From the NCBI GenBank assembly GCA_022605405.1, contig JABYQQ010000018.1, positions 1,094,831 through 1,158,830 of the forward strand: a DNA stretch of 64,000 bases, given 5' to 3'. The notes beneath the pieces are model-generated. The model was not told where the DNA came from and did not search any database. It saw nothing but the letters and a program-made list of their open reading frames with translations. The translations under genes were made by a program, and so were the position numbers. Source of the stretch: Earliella scabrosa. Its lineage: Eukaryota > Basidiomycota > Agaricomycetes > Polyporales > Polyporaceae. Positions within the stretch are counted from its first letter, which is position 1. Each line of letters begins with the position of its first letter. Below, piece after piece: positions 1-11,289 of this stretch.

Positions 1-371
1 CAGGTAGGACATGTACGTTGAGATATTTAGATGTTGCTCCATCCGCAACATCTGTTTGTCAAAGCTCATTATCAGTGCTCATCATGTTCTATTGTAGCAA
101 CGCAGATTATGTCGGTCACGGCCACTCGAGCCGTTGGGCCCATCGGTGTACGTCGTGGTAAGTGCCCAATTCATCTGTGCTCCTGGCTCAAGATTAATAT
201 CTACCTGATACACTCCGTCAGCTTCGAGCACAAAGCCGAAACAGTCGAGTGAGTTTGGTCGCGCTGCATCTCTGACTGATGTAACCCATGATTGATTTCC
301 ACCAAGATACTGGAACCAACACAAGCAGCCCATTGCCACGCCCATCTGCCAGGCCACTTCTGCCTGTTGCC

Positions 372-645
372 AGTGGCTTAAGCCAGGCCCGCGGGCCTAT
401 TGGTTACAAAGTGAGTTCTCTGTTACCGTAATGTCGGACAGTCCCAATGACGTTGATTAAGCCCTCTCACGACATGCACGGTGGTACTGCGGAGGGGACA
501 AACGCAGCCCCACACCTAACTGTTGGTCCAATTGGCCAGCGTACCACACGTGGCCACGGTCCTATAGGTCGCAAAGTGAGTCCACTATCACCATATTGTC
601 GGGCAATGGCAGTGACTGTGATTAGCCTTCGCCCGACAGCCACAG
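372..645 (+). repeat. Duplicated exon-intron unit upstream of GPIG gene
   Basis: Two diverged copies of one unit lie in direct orientation, roughly 380-475 and 550-645. Each has coding-like sequence for GPIG followed by a Lys codon, then gtgagt, then a TAATGTCGGAC or ATATTGTCGGGC motif and a tgattaagcc/tgattagcc branch-like site. The likely exons (to about 404, and about 447-568) encode further GPIG blocks. I could not join them in frame to the exon starting at 640, so they may be decayed or use splice sites I missed. Confidence 0.5.
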
Positions 646-1682
646 GGAGTCTAGCGAGGAGACAGACGAAAGTGACTTGCTGTTTCCTGCAAAACCCGGG
701 CCGATAGGTCTACGACATGGACCGATTGGTATGCCACCCACTGCAACATGGTTGTTATGTTCCATCAAGCTGACGGCGATGACAGCAGATCCCATCGGTC
801 TACGCTCTGGGCCCATCGCAATGCAACTTAGCACGATTCCGCCACCCACCACCAAATCCACAGGACCAATTGGTGTGCGCCAGGGCCCCCCAGGTGCGAA
901 GAATGTGAATAGCATGGGACCATTTGGAACAGTGAACAGTGCAACCAACATCCAGCCCACCTCAAGGCCGAGAGTTGGTGGCGGGCCATTTGGTCAAAGA
1001 ACAGGGGCACAGAGCCAACAGCTGGTGAGATTGCTTCTCATATTGCACATGGCAAGCTCACAACTTAAGTGGGACGCGCAGGCTGAGCGATCAGGTCCTA
1101 TTGGGCGAAAAGATGCCCTCGAGCATGTTTTGGGAACCACCCAGGCTGACCCACAGAAGGTATGACCGGTGCGCTATTGTGCTAGGGTGCAATTTAATGT
1201 CGGGCACCAGGTATCCACGACAGAGCGTCGTGTCCGTGAGGGAGCTCATGACCACATGCTACGCTCGCAGCGCCAATCATCTCGTCCAGCTCACGCAGCC
1301 AACCAGCAGGTACAATGTGGTACTTTTGTAAAAAGCAACACTCACTAATATCGGGCATTAGACCTCCGTTGCAGCGGTACATCCTGCTGTGGACAGCAAC
1401 CGTCCATCCCATTCGAATTCAACCGTTGCTACACTTCAAAGGGCTGTCAATGCTGGGGGAGTTCTCAACGACTCATTCGTGGCATATGGCGTCCATGCCG
1501 TGAAGGAGCAGGGCGAGCGGCGGGGCTTTTTGGAGATGGAACGAGAGGCATGGGCCAGGGTGCGTGCATATCATCGCCGCATTAATCAACAAGCTCAGGC
1601 GATGGATGTGGAGAGATGGGTGGCATACAACGACATGCTGGAATTTGTGGCGGAGCGGTGGGGAGGGGAAGGGAGTAGGTGA
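640..1682 (+). CDS. GPIG-repeat protein, 5' end uncertain
   Basis: I do not recognise this protein. A three-exon model (640-1159, 1211-1309, 1362-1682) keeps frame through introns of 51 and 52 nt, with splice phases that fit, and ends at a clear stop. The first exon carries degenerate blocks of the form GPIGxRxGPIG: GPIGLRHGPIG, DPIGLRSGPIA, GPIGVRQGPPG, then GPFG, GPFGQR and GPIGRK. The codons for the same residues vary freely, which suggests selection on the protein. The last exon is rich in Arg, Glu and Ala and looks helical (about 100 residues), with no signal peptide or membrane segment. Further GPIG blocks upstream (near 136, 390, 527 and 559) suggest missing 5' exons. It could be a collagen-like or scaffold protein, or a decaying element-encoded protein; the function is unknown. 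Confidence 0.5.
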
Positions 1683-2610
1683 ATGAATTGACCTGTAGAT
1701 GTCTCTATTGGTGTTCATCAAAATATGTTTGCCCCGGATAGCTTGGGTCTGTCTCATGCATCTGTTTAGTGTCCACATCTCTTACATCACACACCACCCC
1801 GTCACGACACTGCTGGGCGGCATGAAGAACTTATGGATGATAGTATCAACATATTGCGCCAGAAGAGGGGATTCTGTTATGGTATTGACATACGATGACA
1901 CGGGTGTGACCACTATCATACAGCAGGATCTCCAGATCCAGAGAGTAATATGTTGTTGGATACATGCCACTTGTTAAATTTATAGAACATATGTGAGGCT
2001 GCACTAGAATGGCACCTCCAGCCGCAGCGGTAAGTCTTTGCCCCTATGATACTGAGTAGCATGTGCACGGCAGTCGTATTGTCGGGCAGCACCCACTCTG
2101 AACGCGGGAGAGCTTAGTGCATCTCCGAAGCTTGTAAGCTACCTTCAAACTCTGTCCTGACGTCATTGACACAATATGCAGTATGCACACATGCTGAGAG
2201 TCGGGCTCATAATGCAAAGCAGTATCACATGTAGTGAGCACCTCTTATATAAGTCTGGAACAAATGGGGACATGGTAGAACATACCTCATCTGAAGGCAA
2301 ATTGAACCAAGGGCCCCCGGAACTTGATGCGACATAGGTTTGAACCCAGATGTGATGTTGTCAGCGAAAGCCCCAGCCAGATATCTAATATCGGGCATAC
2401 TTCTTACAATGTCGGACCATATGTATGAGCGGCAATCTGCGTCGTGTCATGATTTTACCTGTTATGCTGCAACTGTGTTTTGCAATGTTTTATCATTGTT
2501 GGTCACTTTTTGAGTGAACATCCAGACAGTAATCATTCATTACATACATGCGACCCGTTCCATCTCTAGGAAGCCACGGAGGCTGCGATATTATGACACT
2601 CCACAGAGTA
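1683..2610. other. No confident gene; relic of the 413-bp repeat
   Basis: No convincing coding region. Positions about 2055-2150 are a diverged copy of the middle of the 413-bp repeat that follows (shared tactgaRtagYatgt, TATTGTCGGGCAG and aagct-type stretches), preceded by a gtaagt donor-like site. A GPPG-like codon run occurs near 2310, and TCGGGC/TCGGAC motifs near 2388 and 2409, so this may be a wrecked copy of the upstream gene. Confidence 0.4.
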
Positions 2611-3837
2611 GCACCAGACATTTAGACCAGTGAGGGATTGTATTGAATTGAGAACAAAATCCCTGGAATATGAAGGACGCGGGTATGGGAGAATGTCCAG
2701 AACACGGAATTTGGGCGAGAAGTGGGACTCCCTGAGGCAGCACTCAGTCGTTGCCAGTGATTATACTGAATAGTATGTCGACTGACGCCATATTGTCGGG
2801 CAGCGCCCCCTCTCCACGCAATAGAGCTTGGTGGAATAGCTTTCGGGCCCTGCACTGAGCGCCCCGACATTACTCGCTAGAACACATCATATAGACTCAC
2901 ATGGCGCCTGCGAGAATATAATGCTGGCCACTAATTTTGGACTTTCTGAAACTCATGCTACATTGCCACCACGCAGTGCAAATGCAATCTTTCATGCTGA
3001 CCCTGCAGCCCTTCTATACTGCGGCACCCGACATTTAGACCAGTGAGGGATTGTATTGAATTGAGAACAAAATCCCTGGAATATGAAGGACGCGGGTATG
3101 GGAGAATGTCCAGAACACGGAATTTGGGCGAGAAGTGGGACTCCCTGAGGCAGCACTCAGTCGTTGCCAGTGATTATACTGAATAGTATGTCGACTGACG
3201 CCATATTGTCGGGCAGCGCCCCCTCTCCACGCAATAGAGCTTGGTGGAATAGCTTTCGGGCCCTGCACTGAGCGCCCCGACATTACTCGCTAGAACACAT
3301 CATATAGACTCACATGGCGCCTGCGAGAATATAATGCTGGCCACTAATTTTGGACTTTCTGAAACTCATGCTACATTGCCACCACGCAGTGCAAATGCAA
3401 TCTTTCATGCTGACCCTGCAGCCCTTCTATACTGCGGCACCCGACATTTAGACCAGTGAGGGATTGTATTGAATTGAGAACAAAATCCCTGGAATATGAA
3501 GGACGCGGGTATGGGAGAATGTCCAGAACACGGAATTTGGGTGAGAAGTGGGACTCCCTGAGGCAGCACTCAGTCGTTGCCAGTGATTATACTGAATAGT
3601 ATGTCGACTGACGCCATATTGTCGGGCAGCGCCCCCTCTCCACGCAATAGAGCTTGGTGGAATAGCTTTCGGGCCCTGCACTGAGCGCCCCGACATTACT
3701 CGCTAGAACACATCATATAGACTCACATGGCGCCTGCGAGAATATAATGCTGGCCACTAATTTTGGACTTTCTGAAACTCATGCTACATTGCCACCACGC
3801 AGTGCAAATGCAATTCTTCATGCTGACCCTGCACCCA
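2611..3837. repeat. 413-bp tandem repeat, three copies
   Basis: Three head-to-tail copies begin near 2611, 3024 and 3437, each 413 bp and almost identical. In the part read directly, copy 3 differs by a gcgagaag to gtgagaag change and by small changes at its end; copy 1 has a different left flank. Each unit contains CCCGACATT-type and ATATTGTCGGGC motifs in both orientations. An 82-residue minus-strand reading frame is open in each copy but has no recognisable domain and is probably not a gene. Confidence 0.9.
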
Positions 3838-4066
3838 TAACAGCACTATAGGGATCTCAAGTCAAAGGCTGACCCCAGGAAGCATACACCCGAAAAGTCC
3901 AGATGCAATGGCTCAACAAAACTATGTAGTATAGCATTGAACTCAAAATTGCATATCAATGGACCATGCTAATGTCTGGAGGATTAGCATTATAAAAGGA
4001 AACAATTTGGCTGCAATGGCAACTGCCTTAAGGTACCCCATGTGAGATATTCTGAACTGAGCCAGT

Positions 4067-4610
4067 CAGCTGACGCACGGCAGTGCCGCCGTGTGGGCGA
4101 GCAGCCACCCCACGCTCCTGGGCCACGCTGATGTCCTCCAACGCCCGCGCCGATCAGCTGACGCACGGCAGTGCCGCCGTGTGGGCGAGCAGCCACCCCA
4201 CGCTCCTGGGCCACGCTGATGTCCTCCAACGCCCGCGCCGATCAGCTGACGCACGGCAGTGCCGCCGTGTGGGCGAGCAGCCACCCCACGCTCCTGGGCC
4301 ACGCTGATGTCCTCCAACGCCCGCGCCGATCAGCTGACGCACGGCAGTGCCGCCCTGTGGGCGAGCAGCCACCCCACGCTCCTGGGCCACGCTGATGTCC
4401 TCCAACACCCGCGCCGATCAGCTGACGCACGGCAGTGCCGCCGTGTGGGCGAGCAGCCACCCCACGCTCCTGGGCCACGCTGATGTCCTCCAACGCCCAC
4501 GCCGATCAGCTGACGCACGGCAGTGCTGCCCTGTGGGCGAGCAGCCACCCCACCGTCTTGGACCATGCTGACATCTTCTGACTCTTGGGCCAGCCAGTCC
4601 ATCAGCTGAC
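4067..4610. repeat. 88-bp minisatellite, six copies plus partial seventh
   Basis: Units start at 4067, 4155, 4243, 4331, 4419 and 4507, each beginning cagctgacgcacggcag. The sixth is diverged at its end and a seventh start is seen near 4603. Since 88 is not a multiple of three, each frame cycles through the unit, and long open frames appear on both strands; these are a by-product of the repeat. The stop codon of the minus-strand gene at 4602 falls at the edge of the array. Confidence 0.92.
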
Positions 4611-6105
4611 CCACCTGTTTGACATATTGTCATGGGGCATCACCTGCCACACGGTTGTGGGTAACCTGGAACAGCAGCTGATGGTAGCTGGTCCATGATC
4701 ATGGGCAAGTGTCAAAGTTTTTGGGGTACTATCATGGGTACCATCTACTGAGTTATGTGATGCACCGACCCACGCCGTCTGTGCGAGGTCAGGCGACAAG
4801 CCATTGGAGGAACACGGCGCTGAGCTCGATAAGCTTCTCAGCATATACGAGTATTAGATGACCACTCACATGCAGTGTCCATAGGGACTTGCGACCCCCA
4901 AACTGAACCACCGGCCTCTCCCTCTGGGGCACCCGAGTCGCGCTCCCGTTCCGCTGCCACGTCCTCTGTCGCATATTCCACATCTACCACACGGATGGGT
5001 GTTGTCTGCATGGCTGCAAGTACGGTTTCAGATGTTGCCCTCTCACATATAAATGTGAATACTCACTACTAAGCGCATCTAAGACCCAGAACGCGACCCA
5101 TACATTGAAATGCTCGACTGACCAACCGATGCGCTCACACAACGCCGACCAGATGTCCCGCCCGTGACTATCCACCGCGCTACAGGCACTACGAGAAGTC
5201 CCATAAGCGGCACTCTCCCGACGCACAAGATCATGAGAGACGCACGCTTTCACTTTCACTACACCGACTTCATCCGGTCCGCCGAGGAGTTGACCACCAA
5301 TCCATTGGGCGCTGCTCCGCACTTGCGCAAGAGTGCCTTCCATGTACTGCGGAACGGAGGGTACCATCCTATGAAATCACCTCTCAGCCCGAAATTCCCG
5401 AAGATGCTCTTGGTTGCTACTACGCACCTGGCTCTCATCACCTCATCTTGCGAGCCAGCTTCTTCCAGCTGGCGCGCCGCGCGCTCGGCATTGATAGCCT
5501 GTGCCTCCGCCTCCAGTTCGATGACCATAGCCTCCTCCAGGCTCGAGAACGCCTCACTTGTCAATGTACTGTTGACACCGAGGTTGGCTCGCCCATCGGG
5601 TTGACGAGGCGTTGGCACCATCTGCTTCTTCATGTCGCTCTTCCGGAACACATCAGCACCCGTGACGCGTCGTGGTCGTCGCGCCGGCTTCAACGCAGGT
5701 ATGGGAATGGGTGCGTCGTCAGAGGACCGCTTGTAGTTGCCCTTGACCCATACGCGGATTTGCTGATGCAGCGTCAGCGATGCCACAGGAGAGATCAAGT
5801 CGTCTCACCCCCAGACGCTTCGTCAATCTTGATTGGGCCTCTTCAGGAGTCTCCGCCGGATGGGGCGTGAGCAGCGGTCGACGGCTCAGAGCAGCGTTGC
5901 TCCATCGTATGTCGTACGCGACCTGGTCCTCTTCGGGGAAAGGGAGGCTGAACTTCTCTTTATAAGCGGCCCAAATCAGCGTTGCGGCACGCTTGCACTT
6001 CCTTGCATCTTGGCTTTCGAGAATAGCCTTCACGTCCTCTCGAAGCAGCTGCTCTTTCAACCACAACCTCTCCTCGTCGTTGAACACCTCCTCTTGCCGA
6101 GTCAT
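4602..6105 (-). CDS. Agaricomycete-family protein, C-terminally truncated
   Basis: A five-exon model on the minus strand (6105-5809, 5762-5428, 5368-5067, 5013-4870, 4819-4602) keeps frame at every junction and gives 431 residues. The N-terminal block (EERLWLKEQL, then a Trp/Tyr and PFPEE block) matches the relic at 6636-7023 and resembles the start of the 871-residue gene at 58577-61475. The third exon aligns with that gene's LLEG...GG..LLEGP block (here MEGTLAQV...IGGQLLGGP). The last ~70 residues do not match the WW...LQP/GKNGF end of the full-length relative; the frame stops at the edge of the 88-bp minisatellite. I infer that the original 3' end was lost. Function unknown; the family looks nuclear or cytosolic, with no signal or membrane segment. 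Confidence 0.6.
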
Positions 6106-6635
6106 GACAACTCTACCGGTGCACCCCAAGCAACGTAGGGTCTACTAGGCACTGAGGACACGGGAGCGGGTAGGACGCGGGGTGTGGGGAAGCGGGGAGT
6201 ACCGTCGGAGGCTGAAGAAGGTGGGCTGAAGGCAAGTGGCAGGAGGAAGTGGACAGAGGGTGAAATGCGCTGTCAGCCCGTGTATATGTTGCGCGTATGA
6301 TCGTGCCTACAGCGTTGGCGGCGGTTAGAATAGTAATCCCCCGATATTTCGACTTTCAATGCCGATTCAGGCGTGTTGCAGTAAAGCAATCCAAGCGCAT
6401 GAGACACTCTGAATCATGACGATGTTTGCAAACTGCATTGCCTGGCAACATTCCTATGCCGCTCATATGTATGTAAACGGTCGTTGAAGTACCACTTGTC
6501 CGAGTGATCACGTCTCCGACTGCAGAAGGGAGTTTGTGCGAAGTAGAACGACTGGTACATTGTGTATCTATCGCATGAGTAGAAATCCCAAACCACTAAT
6601 ATTCCCGGCGTCTCCAATTGCGTTTGCCGCATGAA
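6106..6635. other. Intergenic, no gene seen
   Basis: GC-rich and then more mixed sequence between the truncated gene and its upstream relic. It probably holds the promoter of the minus-strand gene starting at 6105. No conserved motif stands out. Confidence 0.4.
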
Positions 6636-7023
6636 TTAACGGCGCAGCCAGTTTCTAATCGCATGAACCAGGTCCTATGAGTCCGCCGCCACCACTCAGT
6701 ACAGTACGGACACTAAACGGAAGACGACACACCTGGGGACGACGTGCAAGACAATCCTGCGCGTCCGCCTGCGTTTCCTCTAGGTAGCGGTTGATGAAGC
6801 GGCGCCGACGAGGGGGGGCCTGTTCAAGGCGCATGAAGTACACGGATAACTCCTCGGCGGGGAAGGGGTTGCTGAACAACTCGATGTACTGCGGCCACAG
6901 AACGGCTGCAATGCCTCTACGAATGCTGCCTTGGCTGGTGAGGGCGTTGCGAACGTCTTGAGAGCTGAGCTGAGCTTGCAGCCACTGTCGTTCTTCCGGA
7001 CGTAGTTGGGGAAGTCTGGACAT
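6636..7023 (-). pseudogene. Relic paralogue of the 4602-6105 gene
   Basis: Exon 1 (7023-6733) starts MSRLPQL and shares the family block: EERQWLQAQL, DVRNAL, a Trp-x-x-Tyr-x-x-x-Phe and PFPAEE. A 58-nt intron (gtgtgt...catag) leads to a second exon (6674-6636) coding DLVHAIRNWLRR and then a stop. In the two longer relatives the equivalent exon begins with IRVWVKG or RIRAHLR and continues for over 100 residues, so this copy breaks off just inside exon 2. It lies head-to-tail upstream of the longer copy, as expected of a tandem duplication. A 109-residue product is possible but probably not functional. Confidence 0.6.
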
Positions 7024-7378
7024 AGTGTGGCTGTAACGCACGTCAGAGTGTGCTGAACAAACGACTCGAACGAGTGAAGGTACGTACCAACTTTGGCGTG
7101 TACGAGTGGGATTTGGGGGTGAGAGGATGCTGTCGTCGTCGCTGTGGTCTGAGACTAAGTACTCAGGCGCGAAGCTCCAGCGCAGGGGGCTAACTTGCCG
7201 AGATCTCTATCTGGGTCGCGACATCCGACCTCGCGGCCGCGACGATATTGGATTGATATCGGGACGCACGACGGGGCAGGAATGCATTCGTATGTGTAGC
7301 GTTACAGAGCAGATATCAGAGGGATAGCAAAGTTCATAACGCGATGTGCAGGTTCTATCGATACAAATATGCGGATAG

Positions 7379-9779
7379 CTACGATTGAAAAGCGACGGGC
7401 ACAATTGGAAGACGGTGAAAAAGAGTCACAAAGCTATTGGTATAGAAAAGCGTCAGCTCGGCGATAATCATATCATAGTCCTCTGCCGACCATAGCGGCT
7501 CTTGGCACATGCGACGGAGGTATGTTGGACACCCCGGCCACGTCGCTACCAAAGATACTAAGGCGCGGCACCGTTCGATGCATCCAGTCCAACGAGGTTC
7601 GGGGGGGACGAACCAGGCAAAACTGTGGAGCTCCGATGGAATAACGGGCACGACACTGGTCATAGCTGATGGTGTACCCCATGCAGCGGACACGAGCGCC
7701 TCGCGAGCCCACCTCTGGACGACGCTCCAGTCGTCGCGGGGGACCATCGCGGAATCAATCGCCATGAGTTCGCAACGCCAATTGATCTCGTGAGCCTCCC
7801 AAAGCAGCAACAAGCGCACTGTGGGGTCCCGGGCGGCCTGTTCCGCAGAGATAGGCACACCGTTCAACAGCGGCGCGTCGGCCAGCGAGTATGATTCCAC
7901 AGCCGCCCCATCCCCAAAGAGTCGCCCGATGTCCGACTTCTCTTGATGCTTACGCTTGGCGCGACGCTGCTCGCCCTCCGTCCCGCGGACCACAGGCTCG
8001 GGTTTCTGATCGTAGTCACCCCAGAGCGCAGCGCGCCATTCGGCAATGGTCAGGGCACGCCCTGCCAGCCTGGGGTCTAGCACGCGAAGCCTGCAATATT
8101 CCCGTATCCGCACAAGGTTGTGCAAGTATCGAGGTATTTTATCGTCCTCGCGGGCACCAACGAAGCCCCGCAATGTCTGAGGCAGCGGCGCGGCGGCACA
8201 AACAGAATCGAGCAGGAATGGAGGGGGGTAGAAGTAGACGACGGATTGCGGAGGAGGCCCGAGCGTCTTCACGCCGCGAAGCGCTTGCAGCCAAGGTGTA
8301 GGGGGGGTGTAGAATGGTGATGGGACGTATTGACGAGATGGATGACGCGGACCGTCGTGGCTGTTTGCGGAGCGAGTGCGAGCCTCGGTTGATGGTCCGG
8401 GGCCCGGGCGCGGCGACAGGGCAGGGGTGTGCTTGACAGCCCTCGAATTGGCCAGAGGGCGCGATGGCTCCAGGCTGGAGGCGCAGGCGAGGTTTCGCGG
8501 AGCGAGGCGTAAAGTCATAGTTTTACTTTGCAGCGTTAACCGATGACGTTTCAACGCGTGAACAGCGCCGATCTCAGGGGCTAAGGAGGGTAACTGAAGA
8601 TCGCATAATTGGCGGCTGATGGCAAAAACCATGGAGCCCAGCCAATTACCAGCCACGTTGGTGATTTCGGCCAGCGGCTGGGGGCCCACGGTAGCTAGAT
8701 GTGACGGAGGAACGTGTGGAGGATAGGTGCACTCTACCACCCGCCACACACGTATGTCGGGGCGGAACGGTTGCACAAGCCACGTTGGCAAGCCACAACG
8801 TACGGACCGAGCGGCCGTTGTTCTGTCTACGACAAATCCGCCGAGCGTTGGCAAGACGGCGGAGCTGTAGTCGCGACCGGATTCTAGCCGAGGTAGTACT
8901 ATCAGCAGGTATCTCTCGAGGCCGAGAAGCTCCAGGCTGAGTCGCTGAATATGTGCGCCAACTGCCACGGCCATAACTGGTAGGCTCGGTAGGCGTCGCA
9001 TGCGTTCGACACATTGTTGCAGCACTAGGATGAGTTCGCGTACGAAGGCCATCCGGCGTGGTGAGACCCCGGTAATAGCGCGCGCGCGCGCGATGATGTC
9101 TTCGGCGGCACGATGAAGGTCTGAACGGATAGACTCCACCAAAAAGCCGTGGCCAATGAGCCCACAGAACCGGTCCTCAATCCAATCTCGGCTCGGACAC
9201 AGCGATATCCACAGGACATCGGGGAGGTCGTCGTCGCTACCCCCGAGTTGGGATGCACGCTACGTGCCACATGTTTGGAATGACCGTCTGCGGCCACCGC
9301 GAATACTCGTGCAGACCCCATGTGCCATCAGTATACGTCCGGAGCACTTGCGGTTCGCGTGGCCAGACGGGGACCCAATGTTGATTGGGACTGGTGATAA
9401 TGTCGCCGTGCGAGGCGAGCGCAGCTGCGATCGCGTCGCCCGGGGCGGCTACCTGAGGGACTGATGGGCAAAGGTTGGCGTGGATTACGGTGACACCGAA
9501 AAAAGACTCACCCGGTCCGTCTTCATTGCTATGAAGCGGGCACATGGAGGTGAACCGACTTGAGGACCCGTCTGAACTCGTGGACGTGACGCGTGCTCTA
9601 CGGCTTGGCGCACATGAGGCGGCGTGCATGCTGGGTGGGCCAACGGCCGCCACGAGCCGCTGAGGGTGTGGTATAGACTGGGTTCCACAACGTTGCGTAG
9701 GGGCGGTGGATATGGTACAAGAGTTCGAGGGGCTGCACTCTGGACGGTATGTCTCACTATCGCCGGAGTTGCGGTACAT
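7379..9779 (-). pseudogene. Agaricomycete-family protein, one frameshift
   Basis: Two exons (9779-9512 and 9460-7379) join in frame across a 51-nt intron. The second exon is open for 587 codons from 9142, but its upstream part is in another frame. The two frames meet at a G5 run (plus-strand C at 9240-9244), where one base too many produces TAG. Without it the whole gene would be 782 residues. The sequence fits an expanded Agaricomycete family I know only as uncharacterised: WVPVWPREP and YTDGTWGLHEY, a MWHVACIP block, a helical segment, then GLPTWLVQPFRPDIRVW, a Ser/Pro-rich linker and a C-terminal helical region with AEWRAALWGDYD. A Ser/Pro-rich open stretch at 10247-10109 could be an extra first exon. 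A real mutation or a sequencing error in the homopolymer would look the same here. Confidence 0.6.
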
Positions 9780-11289
9780 GTTCCTGCAATTCGCTCAATC
9801 ACGACGGCGACGTCGAGTAATCGGACGGTCAACTTACACACGGTGTCACCGGGACGACGACAAGGAAGATGCACACAGGAGTCAAGTTGCGACCACGGCT
9901 GCACATGTGGGTTAGCCCGATGGGTGCGAGGAATTTATTAAGAGCGGGATCGGGATATACGTTGTGAGTTAGGGCGTTCCTAACCGGGCGACATACTATG
10001 GACAGCAAAGCAGAGAAGACTATCGCTTTCCACTTGCGGCCTTCGACGACTCGGAGCGGATGTGGCAAATGGAACGATGTGTGTACTACGAATGTAGAGC
10101 TTACCTTGCTGGACAGTGTTGGAGTTGACTTGAATTTGGCGGGGAGTTGGATCCGTCAGAGGTAGAGTGAGAAGGGGTAGAAGAAGGGGGAGTGGGGGAG
10201 GCTGCGCGCGCGCCGCGACGAAAGGGGTGGCGAGAAGCGCCCATTCCCTTGGCGATGCTTCTGCCATATAAGGCAGGCGACTCAATCTTCTTCTGATGCG
10301 CTTGGCTTCGCATCATACATACTGACCGGCGCGGCGTAATTTCATGAGCTGAGCATGAAGCTTCAAAGCTGAAGGTCAGACAGGGGGTCGTCATAACGGT
10401 AGTGCTCGGTCAGACAAACAATCATCAGATCGACCGGGTGCGAGGTATTACTCACTGGACATCGATGTGCGCATCTACCATCGACTTTGAAGCTGTTCGT
10501 CGAGCTATGTTGATACCATGACACGGGCACAAGCAAACGTCCCTAGAGAAGAGAGTCCGAACCTCAAGCAAGGATCAGAGATGACGAGGTCAGACCTGCG
10601 CACCTGAGGCATGGCATGAGATCGGGTGGCGAACCACGCGCGCCGCCACATTGATATTGACTGTGACGGCGTGCGCGTGCGCGTGAAAAGGCCAATGGCA
10701 CAACGATGGCAAGATCGGATGTCCGCCTTGTTCATAGGGAGCCCGAGTCCCCTGGCATATGGAAGCAAATCGTGTGCGGCTCGACCGCGCGACAGTTGGA
10801 CACTGAGGAGAAACGACCGGGGAGGGCATGAACACGTAGTACTCGAGCTGATCAACATACCGTGTTGGATTCCATGCTCCTCAACAGAGGCATCGAGATA
10901 GTTTGCTCATTCTAGTTGAGAGCAGGTGGATGGGGAGGCAGGTGGATAAGTTCGCGAGAAACAGCCTGTATCCCAAACAAGCTGAGAGAAGCCAGGCTCG
11001 GGCCGGGGACCGCCGTAACGCCGGTGTGACTGTTTAGGTGTGACTGTGGCGTGACGGCGAAGTTCGAACCATGGTCGCCGAAAGATACGACCAATATCCC
11101 TTGGTTGCTACACCAACAGCTCGCATCTCGTCAGCCATCCAGACTTATGCTCATGACGCCGGAAGAGCGCTAGACGGACTCCAGTCACACTGTGACAGCG
11201 CGCGGCAGCACGGAATAGCACGCACACCATCGCAACCGTGACTAGTAGGTCTTTCAGAGTGTCTTTCACTCAGTATCTGTGGACACACG
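9780..11289. other. Intergenic region between divergent genes
   Basis: Separates the minus-strand gene ending at 7379 from the plus-strand KDZ gene at 11290, so it should hold both promoters. The minus strand at 10247-10109 is open and Ser/Pro-rich (starts MGASRHPFRRG) and is followed by gtaagc; it may be an untracked first exon. I see no terminal inverted repeat that would mark the left end of a KDZ element. Confidence 0.35.

Noticed and set aside
4066..4633. Overlapping 70-94 codon frames on both strands, as possible repeat proteins
   Set aside because: They arise because an 88-bp unit lacks stops; the frame shifts in each unit and the same peptides recur in different frames.
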